Shown: in pieces, positions 58,103-64,000 of the stretch
How positions within the stretch are numbered: the stretch's first letter is position 1
How the letters are laid out: every line of letters starts with the position of its first letter
From: Endosaccharibacter trunci
GTDB lineage: Bacteria; Pseudomonadota; Alphaproteobacteria; Acetobacterales; Acetobacteraceae
Assembly: GCA_024515975.1 (NCBI GenBank)
Contig: JAMSKV010000008.1
Coordinates: forward strand, 116,138-180,137
Length of the DNA: 64,000 nt
Direction of reading: 5' to 3'
Made by a program: the position numbers and the translations under genes
Notes under the pieces: model-generated
Seen by the model: only the letters and a program-made list of their open reading frames with translations
Database searches by the model: none
What the model was told of the DNA's origin: nothing

Positions 58103-59700
58103 CCGCGCTTTGGGAACTCAGTGCGACCGCCGCCGCCGAGCTACTTTGCCGCGGCGAGATCTCCAGTGTCGAACTGACCGAGTCCTGCATCGCGCGCGCG
58201 CAAGTCATCCAGCCCTTGGTGCATGCCTATATCACGCCAACCTTCGAACATGCCCGCAACGAAGCCGTGCGGGCCGACGCGATGCGTCGCCGCGGCGAGG
58301 GCGGTTCCCTCTGCGGTATTCCCTATGCTGTCAAGGATACCTATTTCACCGCCGACATCCCTACGACCGCCGGCTCCCGCGCACCGCTGAATCGTCCGCT
58401 GGGCGAGGAAGCCACGATTGTGACCAGAATGCGCGCGGCGGGTGCCGTGCTCATGGGCAAGCTCAACACCTGGGAATTCGGCACCGGCACCGGGGAAATC
58501 CTGCCCGATCTGCCTTATCCCATCGCGCGCAATCCGTGGGATCCGCGTTATTTCACCGGCGGGTCATCAAGCGGCTGCGGCGCAGTGGTGCCGGCTGGTG
58601 GCGCACTGCTGGCCTTCGGGTCCGATACCGGCGGCTCTATTCGCTATCCGGCGGCGGCATGCGGCCTGATCGGCCTGAAACCGACCTATGGCCGTGTCAG
58701 CCGGGCGGGATTGCTGCCCAACAGCTATTCGCTTGACGTCGCAGGTCCGTTAGGATGGACCACGAGCGACTGCGCGCACGCCCTCCAGGCCGTAGCCGGG
58801 CGCGACCCACGCGATCCCGTCAGCACGGAGCGATCGCCTGACGATTTCACGGCTTCACTGGAGAACGTGTCACCTGGCCTGCGTATCGGCCTGCTAACCG
58901 ATTGCTTCGAACCGGGCATGACCGTTGATGCCGATATCGCCCGCGCGCTGGATGCCGCCGCAGATTGCCTGCGGGCATTGGGTTTCATGATCGTGCCGGT
59001 GCACCTGCCGCATGATCGGCTGATTTTCCGTGACTGTATGCGGGTCATCAACAGTTGCGAATCCGCCGCGATCCATCGTGATCTTTACGCCGAATGGCAA
59101 GGCTTGATGGGACGCGCGCTGAAGGACAAGATCGTAGGTGGCCTGCAGATCGCGGGGGTGGACTACGTGACGGCGATCCGCTGGCGCCGAACGCTGAGCG
59201 ACGCTGTCTCATCGATATTGGCCGATGTCGATGCGATCCTGACCTTCGGTACCACCACGAGCCCCCCGCCGCTCGATGACGCGCGGGCCGTGCATCGCTT
59301 CACGCTCGATTCAAACATGGCAATGGCCAGCGTCAGCGGTCATCCGGCACTGTCCTTCTGCACCGGGTTAGCATCATCGGGATTGCCGCTCAACGCCCAG
59401 CTCATCGGCCGCCATTTCGCCGAGGGAACGCTCCTGATGATCAGTCATGCCTACGAAACCGCCACGAACTGGCGCCCCGCGAAGCCCGTCTTGCTGTCCG
59501 GCACCGCAGAGTTCGCGGCTAGTCCCGCGCCCGGCCCCGACACCCCCCAGCAGGACCACGTGCGTGCGGACGCGATGAGGCGCTCGCTCGATGCCTCGAT
59601 CACACGGCTAGGGCCCGCACCGCGCTCCGCCGAGCCCCAGCACATCCCGGTTTTCACGCCCGGCCCGCAAGGCCCGCGCCTCCAGGAGCCCACGCCATGA
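58099..59700 (+). CDS. amidase signature family hydrolase
   Basis: A 533-residue amidase with the Ser-cisSer-Lys triad: K79 in YAVKDTYF, S156 in GGSSSGC and S180 in GSDTGGSIRYPAA. LIGLKPTYGRVSRAG follows as usual. It starts with GTG at 58099, overlapping the tetR stop by 4 nt. The C-terminal 60 residues are Pro/Arg-rich and not conserved in the family. It hydrolyses a carbon-nitrogen amide or carbamoyl bond; the neighbourhood suggests allophanate-, ureide- or heterocycle-derived amides. Confidence 0.93.
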   Translation: MTALWELSATAAAELLCRGEISSVELTESCIARAQVIQPLVHAYITPTFEHARNEAVRADAMRRRGEGGSLCGIPYAVKDTYFTADIPTTAGSRAPLNRPLGEEATIVTRMRAAGAVLMGKLNTWEFGTGTGEILPDLPYPIARNPWDPRYFTGGSSSGCGAVVPAGGALLAFGSDTGGSIRYPAAACGLIGLKPTYGRVSRAGLLPNSYSLDVAGPLGWTTSDCAHALQAVAGRDPRDPVSTERSPDDFTASLENVSPGLRIGLLTDCFEPGMTVDADIARALDAAADCLRALGFMIVPVHLPHDRLIFRDCMRVINSCESAAIHRDLYAEWQGLMGRALKDKIVGGLQIAGVDYVTAIRWRRTLSDAVSSILADVDAILTFGTTTSPPPLDDARAVHRFTLDSNMAMASVSGHPALSFCTGLASSGLPLNAQLIGRHFAEGTLLMISHAYETATNWRPAKPVLLSGTAEFAASPAPGPDTPQQDHVRADAMRRSLDASITRLGPAPRSAEPQHIPVFTPGPQGPRLQEPTP

Positions 59701-60614
59701 CCCGCCAAAGCACCGCGCAGGATGTGCGTCTTTATGGCGCAAGGCCGCTGGATGCCACGCGCCAGAAAATCGTCTGGCCGGGCGGCGCGCGCATGGCGCT
59801 ATGGATCGCACCCAATCTCGAATTCTACGAACTCGATCCGCCGATCAACCCCTCCCGCAATCCATGGCCCCGCGTGCGGCAGGACCTGCTGAACTATGGC
59901 CGCCGCGACTACGGCAATCGTGTCGGCTTCACACGGGTCGCCGATCTGCTGAGCGCACAGGGCTTCCGGGCTAGCGTCTCACTCAGCGTCGCCTTGTGCG
60001 ACCATTATCCCGAGATCATCACCCGCTGCGCGGAACTTGGCTGGGAGCTGTTCAGCCACGGCATCTACAATACGCGTTATCTGTACGGCATGACCGAAGA
60101 TCAGATTCGCGAGATCGTCCGCGACAGCCGCGAGACGATCCGGCGCTATTCCGGCCAGACACTGAAGGGGTGGCTTTCCCCCGCGCTGAGCACGACCGAG
60201 ACAACGGCGGATATCCTGGCCGAGGAAGGCCTGCTCTACACACTCGATTATCTCCACGACGATCAGCCGACGCCGATCCGCGTGCGGCGCGGGCGCCTCA
60301 TCAATGTGCCTTATTCGCTGAGCGTGAACGACGTGCCGCTGCTGGCGATGCAGGGCGTATCCCCTGAGGAATACGGAGCCACACTGCGTGCGCAGTTCGA
60401 TCGCCTTTACCAGGAGGGCGAACGGTACGGTACGGTCATGTGCGTGCCGATCCACCCCTATCTTGTGGGCCAGCCGCACTGCATCGGCCATCTCGAGACG
60501 TTCCTCGACTATGTCGACCGTTTCGACAACGTCTGGCGGCCCACCGCCTCGGAAATCGCCGAATGGTATCTCGCAAATTATTATGACGACCATGCACGCA
60601 GGGAGTTCGGCTGA
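59697..60614 (+). CDS. polysaccharide deacetylase family protein, PuuE/allantoinase-like
   Basis: A 305-residue NodB-fold protein of the PuuE (cofactor-independent allantoinase) kind. Sequence points are WIAPNLEFYELDPP near 36-49, RRDYGNRVGFTRVADLL, VSLSVALCDHYPEII and ELFSHGIYNTRYLYG, where H121 matches the single conserved His of PuuE; the second metal-binding His of true deacetylases is absent. It overlaps the amidase by 4 nt (ATGA), and a paralogue follows 2 bp later. Likely ring-opening hydrolase of a ureide or related heterocycle. Confidence 0.88.
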   Translation: MTRQSTAQDVRLYGARPLDATRQKIVWPGGARMALWIAPNLEFYELDPPINPSRNPWPRVRQDLLNYGRRDYGNRVGFTRVADLLSAQGFRASVSLSVALCDHYPEIITRCAELGWELFSHGIYNTRYLYGMTEDQIREIVRDSRETIRRYSGQTLKGWLSPALSTTETTADILAEEGLLYTLDYLHDDQPTPIRVRRGRLINVPYSLSVNDVPLLAMQGVSPEEYGATLRAQFDRLYQEGERYGTVMCVPIHPYLVGQPHCIGHLETFLDYVDRFDNVWRPTASEIAEWYLANYYDDHARREFG

Positions 60615-60616
60615 TC

Positions 60617-61552
60617 ATGTCAGAGCGAGGCCTTCCCGAGAATTATTTCCGTTACCCGCGGCGCGGACGTCGGCTCGACCACGACTGGTTCGGCCGACGC
60701 CTGATGCACGACGCCACACCGTTCGCCTGGCCGGGCGGTAAAAAGCTTGCCGTATGGATCGGCATGACGCTGGAACATTTTCCGATCGACATGTCCGGTC
60801 TGCCGTTCATGCCGACCGGTGGCATGGTCAGACCCGCGCCCAGCTACTGGGACTACACCCAGCGCGACTACGGCAACCGTATCGGCGCCTACCGCCTGTT
60901 CGAGGCGTTCGATGCGCACGCGATCCGTCCCGATATCATCGCCAATCTCGCGGCGCTGGAGCGGCACCCGGCACTTACCGCCGAATTGGACCGGCGTGGC
61001 CTGGACGTCATTGCGGGCGGCCTGGACATGACTTGCCTGCATCACGCGGATCTACCGGAGGCTGCGGAACGCGCGATGATCTCCGATTGCCTCGATGGCC
61101 TGCACGCCCTGACGGGAAAGCGCCCGCGCGGCTGGCTCGGACCCGGCCAGTCGGTCTCGCCGCGCACCTTCGCGTTGCTGGCCGAGGCAGGCGTGGACCA
61201 TGCGCTTGACCTGAACAACGACGAACTTCCCTACGACATCGCCGTGCCGTTCGGACGCCTGTCTTCCCTGCCGGTGAATTACGAATTGTCGGACCGGCGG
61301 ATAATGGTGGAACTCGGGCAGTCGGCGGCCTGTTATCGCGCTCAGATCGAGGCAGCCTGCGCCCGGCTGGCGCGCGAGGCGACGCCGCAGGCCCCGCGCC
61401 TGCTGATGGTGATGTTGAGCCCATGGGTCTCAGGCCAGCCCTTCCGCATCGCCGAGATCGAAGCGCTGCTCGCAACCCTCGCCGCCGAAGCGGAGGCCGT
61501 TTTCCTGGGCGCAGGCGCGATCATGGATGCCAGCCGCAACCCCTTCGCCTGA
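60617..61552 (+). CDS. polysaccharide deacetylase family protein, divergent PuuE-like paralogue
   Basis: A 311-residue NodB-fold paralogue of the preceding gene with the same overall order: AWPGGKKLAVWIGMTLEHFP, QRDYGNRIGAYRLFEAFDA and GWLGPGQSVSPRTFALLAEAG. At the position of the SHG motif it reads VIAGGLDMT (131-139), so the hallmark His is missing; HH at 142-143 is nearby but out of register. It starts 2 bp after its neighbour. It is either a non-catalytic partner in a heteromer or an enzyme with a changed active site. Confidence 0.85.
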   Translation: MSERGLPENYFRYPRRGRRLDHDWFGRRLMHDATPFAWPGGKKLAVWIGMTLEHFPIDMSGLPFMPTGGMVRPAPSYWDYTQRDYGNRIGAYRLFEAFDAHAIRPDIIANLAALERHPALTAELDRRGLDVIAGGLDMTCLHHADLPEAAERAMISDCLDGLHALTGKRPRGWLGPGQSVSPRTFALLAEAGVDHALDLNNDELPYDIAVPFGRLSSLPVNYELSDRRIMVELGQSAACYRAQIEAACARLAREATPQAPRLLMVMLSPWVSGQPFRIAEIEALLATLAAEAEAVFLGAGAIMDASRNPFA

Positions 61553-61578
61553 TCCCCTGTCACGCCCGAGGAGGCCAC

Positions 61579-62952
61579 GTGCACGTCGAACGCCATGGCA
61601 TCGATCCCGTCCCGCTTGCTGAACGCACTATCCCCGCAAGAGACCTGTTCGGCATCTTCGTCAATTTCCTGCTTAATCCGGCGACGATCCTCAAGGGCGG
61701 CATGGCGGTCTGCGCCGGCCTGTCGCTGGTTGAGGCCTGCGTGGCCGAGACACTGGGCGCGTTGCTCGCGATCGTCTTTTATATCGTGATGGCAAGCGTC
61801 GGCACGGATTACGGCATCCCGGGCCAGGTCGCGGCGCGTATGGCGTTTGGTGTACAAGGGGCGAAATGGGCATCCTCATTGCCTCGCCTGATCGTCTCGA
61901 TTTATTTTTTCGCGTTCCAGACTATCGTCGGCGCCATGGCGATCGAAAGCGTACTCCGCCAGATCACCCGTCACATACCCTCCCTCACGGTTATCGCCGC
62001 TCTGTTCGGCGTTCTCCAGGCGCTGGTCGCAATCTTCGGCTACCAGTCGCTGCGCTGGCTGTCGCGCGCGGCACTTCCGGTCAAAATCGTTGTGCTCGGC
62101 TATCTGCTTTACATGCTGGCCTTTAACGGCCCGTCGCCCGCTTTCCGCCCCGAGGCCGTGCTGCATTTCCATGCGCAAGGCGGCTGGCACTGGGCGCTGT
62201 TCGCCGTATGGGTCAACATATCCTCGGCGATCTGGCTTAGTATGACAACAGACGCCTCCGATTTTTGCCGCTATTCACGTGACCGCCGCGCAATGTGGGT
62301 CAGCATCGTACTGGCCTGCCTGCTCGGCGCCTCGATCGCCACCCTGTTCGGCGCATGGGGTGCCTGCGCAACGCAGGGCGCATCGAACAACACGTTCCAG
62401 GTCGCAGCGGCCGCCCACCCCGAGCTGCCCACCCTGTTGTTGATTGTCGTCGTCACGATATTGGATAACTGGACGATCAACGTCCTCAATCTTTATACGG
62501 GCGGACTATCGCTCAACAATATCGCGACACGCTGGGGACGCCTTGACTGCACGCTTCTGACCAGCGCTTTGGGTGTGGCACTTACGTTCTGGCCGAATCT
62601 CCTGCGCGCTTATCTGGGCGAGGTTGGGCTGATCGGATCGATCTTTGCCCCGATCGCGGGGGTCATGACGTTTGATCTCGTCGTGCTGCGGCGCTTTGCC
62701 ATCCACGTTCCGTCGCTCTACGAATCACGAGGCATTTATCAGTATCGTTTTGGCATCAATATTATTGCAATCGCAAGCATGCTGGTAGGTATCATTTTCT
62801 ATAGCCATATTCGGCAAGATCAGGCGCTCCGAACGATCGGAACGGCTGTCTTGTCGGGGTTATTCTATGTCACTGCCATGAAGTTGTGGCATATGCTCTC
62901 GCCGCGAAATCCCTTGATTACCGTGCCTTCAACCGAGAGAAATTCACGATGA
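61579..62952 (+). CDS. NCS1 family permease (purine-cytosine permease type)
   Basis: A 457-residue inner membrane transporter with about 12 segments, starting at a GTG (61579) with GAGGAGG just upstream. Core features are FGIFVNFLLNPATILKGGMA, GSVGTDYGIPGQVAARMAFG-like sequence (ASVGTDYGIPGQVAARMAFG), TTDASDFCRYSRDRRAMW and LDNWTINVLNLYTGGLSLNN, matching cytosine/allantoin/pyrimidine NCS1 carriers. It is the inner membrane importer of Module B, last in the operon 26 bp after the second PuuE-like gene. Confidence 0.92.
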   Translation: MHVERHGIDPVPLAERTIPARDLFGIFVNFLLNPATILKGGMAVCAGLSLVEACVAETLGALLAIVFYIVMASVGTDYGIPGQVAARMAFGVQGAKWASSLPRLIVSIYFFAFQTIVGAMAIESVLRQITRHIPSLTVIAALFGVLQALVAIFGYQSLRWLSRAALPVKIVVLGYLLYMLAFNGPSPAFRPEAVLHFHAQGGWHWALFAVWVNISSAIWLSMTTDASDFCRYSRDRRAMWVSIVLACLLGASIATLFGAWGACATQGASNNTFQVAAAAHPELPTLLLIVVVTILDNWTINVLNLYTGGLSLNNIATRWGRLDCTLLTSALGVALTFWPNLLRAYLGEVGLIGSIFAPIAGVMTFDLVVLRRFAIHVPSLYESRGIYQYRFGINIIAIASMLVGIIFYSHIRQDQALRTIGTAVLSGLFYVTAMKLWHMLSPRNPLITVPSTERNSR

Positions 62953-63096
62953 AGCCTGACGGAAGCTCGGCAAAACAATGATGTCGGCAGGAGAATATTC
63001 CTGGCTAGACATTGGTAGCAGCCGTGAAGATGGAACGTGAGAGAGCCCGCTCGGGAGAGGAGGGCGTTCGGCCTGGAATGAGCGGCGGCTCTCGCG

Positions 63097-63714
63097 TCAC
63101 GACGCCGTGGACGGTGGCTCTGCCAGACAGTCCAGAACGCACAAGGCGTTGTAGCGTGCATCTGCCGGCGAGAGGCCGGTTCGGGTCTCGATGGCCATGA
63201 TCAGGTTCACAAGCTTCGGATCATGCGACGAATTCGTGCGAGGGGACGGACGGGTCTGTGGCTCCGGCTCGGTGACGCCGGCCAGCAGCTCCCCATAGGG
63301 ATGCCAGGCTCCCTCGGCGCTCGGGGGTGAGGCCGTCTTGTCATGGTCCTGGTGCGGTCGATTGGACGCGCTCTGGACTGCGGCAACGGCCGCAAGGATG
63401 CGCCTGGTTTCTTCCTCTGGCGCCAGGCCTGCGGCCAGTGCGGCTGCGAAGGCGGCAAAGGCCGCGCCGATAAGCGGCTCGACCGTATGGTCAAGCTCGT
63501 TCTCTCGGACAAGATGCATGCCGCCAGACAGCCTCTCCGCGACGGCTTCGGCATATTTGTCCTGCGGCACGGCAGGTGGCGCGATCCTGATTCCCGTCAC
63601 GCCCTGCCGCACGCGCATGGCGCCAGTGGGCTTGATCTCGGCCCAGAACACCCGCGCATAGATGCGACGGCCGCCGAACAGGATGATGACCTCGCCCTGC
63701 TGCAGGCGGACCAC
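63097..63714 (-). pseudogene. C-terminal fragment, possibly of a type IV secretion coupling protein (TrbC/IcmO-like)
   Basis: About 205 residues with only a GTG available as start at 63714 and an in-frame TAG at 63721-63723 just before. The start segment VRLQQGEVIILFGGRRIYAR then VFWAEIKPTGAMRVRQ resembles the region following the ATPase domain in I-type coupling proteins of conjugative plasmids; the rest is Ala/Glu-rich and uninformative. No Walker motif is in the fragment. Family call is tentative. The 144 bp before it (62953-63096) hold nothing I can support. Confidence 0.4.
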
Positions 63715-63814
63715 GTCTTGCTAGACCAGTCTGAACAGACGCCACCGTCGCCGGCGGCGGTGTCGACTGTCCAGCCGTCAGTCCAGGCAGGTCAAACTCA
63801 GCCGAGTACCCAAA

Positions 63815-64000
63815 ATGCAAAGGGGGGAGACTGTATTTCTCTCCGCATCAACTCAGCAAGTATTTATTGCCAGAGTGCAGCTAGGAGTTTCGGTCTATTA
63901 TAATCAGGCAAAGAATGCCGGCGGCATTGCGGTGTCCTTTGATGGAATGCAAGGCTTCGCATCGGGGTCGGGGGTTACACTTGGCTCTCAGGCTGGGGGC
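63815..64000 (+). CDS. partial open frame running off the window
   Basis: From ATG 63815 the frame reads MQRGETVFLSASTQQVFIAR and stays open to the last base, with a Gly/Ser-rich end (FASGSGVTLGSQAGG). It is less GC-rich than its surroundings. Too short to assign; no clear ribosome binding site is visible. Confidence 0.3.
   Translation, partial: MQRGETVFLSASTQQVFIARVQLGVSVYYNQAKNAGGIAVSFDGMQGFASGSGVTLGSQAGG

Overview
The window is GC-rich chromosomal DNA from an alphaproteobacterium, most likely an acetic acid bacterium (Acetobacteraceae). Pointers are the NDUFS4-type complex I subunit beside tRNA genes, the dense set of TonB-dependent receptors and drug-efflux operons, degenerate IS5-family elements, and short AT-rich hairpins repeated between genes. 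The family assignment is inference from gene content; no rRNA or other species marker is present.

Layout. 1-2.9 kb: tRNA-Pro, NDUFS4-like subunit, tRNA-Arg, then decayed fragments. 2.9-6.4 kb: housekeeping genes rnhA, thrB, ispH and gcvH plus a lipoprotein. 6.6-13.3 kb: an MFS exporter, an outer membrane barrel and a probable metal (possibly copper) uptake set (DUF2946, TonB receptor, PepSY protein). 13.3-23.6 kb: HxlR/quinone reductase pair, OPT transporter, luciferase-like monooxygenase, and a LysR-flanked SDR-EmrA-EmrB operon followed by a broken hydrolase. 23.6-28.7 kb: surE and a complete three-part EmrAB-NodT efflux operon. 28.9-32.3 kb: a TPP-riboswitch-controlled TonB receptor plus ThiY-like binding protein. 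32.4-34.1 kb: an AT-rich two-gene two-component system that looks foreign. 34.2-38.5 kb: prolyl oligopeptidase and the glutathione-dependent formaldehyde pair (fghA, frmA). 38.6-39.6 kb: remnants of a crotonase and two transposases.

39.7-62.9 kb is accessory metabolism in two modules separated by three dead IS5-type transposases (50.5-53.0 kb). Module A (39.7-50.4 kb) has an XRE-cupin regulator, an Ldh-family (AllD-like) dehydrogenase, ATP-dependent hydantoinase subunits HyuA and HyuB, an M20 amidohydrolase, a TonB receptor and an NCS1 permease. Module B (53.0-63.0 kb) has a TonB receptor resembling the riboswitch-controlled one, an MFS exporter, a TetR regulator, an amidase, two tandem PuuE/NodB-like proteins of which the second lacks the hallmark histidine, and another NCS1 permease. 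Both have the same plan: outer membrane entry, inner membrane NCS1 entry, then opening of C-N bonds in a nitrogen heterocycle or ureide. A motif containing AACGCTTGTTT occurs in the tetR/MFS divergent region and once in each of two tandem 116-118 bp repeats upstream of the Module B receptor, suggesting one TetR controls the whole locus.

The window ends in a fragment possibly from a conjugative coupling protein and a short open frame that runs off the edge. The best candidates for something undescribed are Module B with its regulatory repeats and paired deacetylase-fold proteins, and the AT-rich two-component pair.
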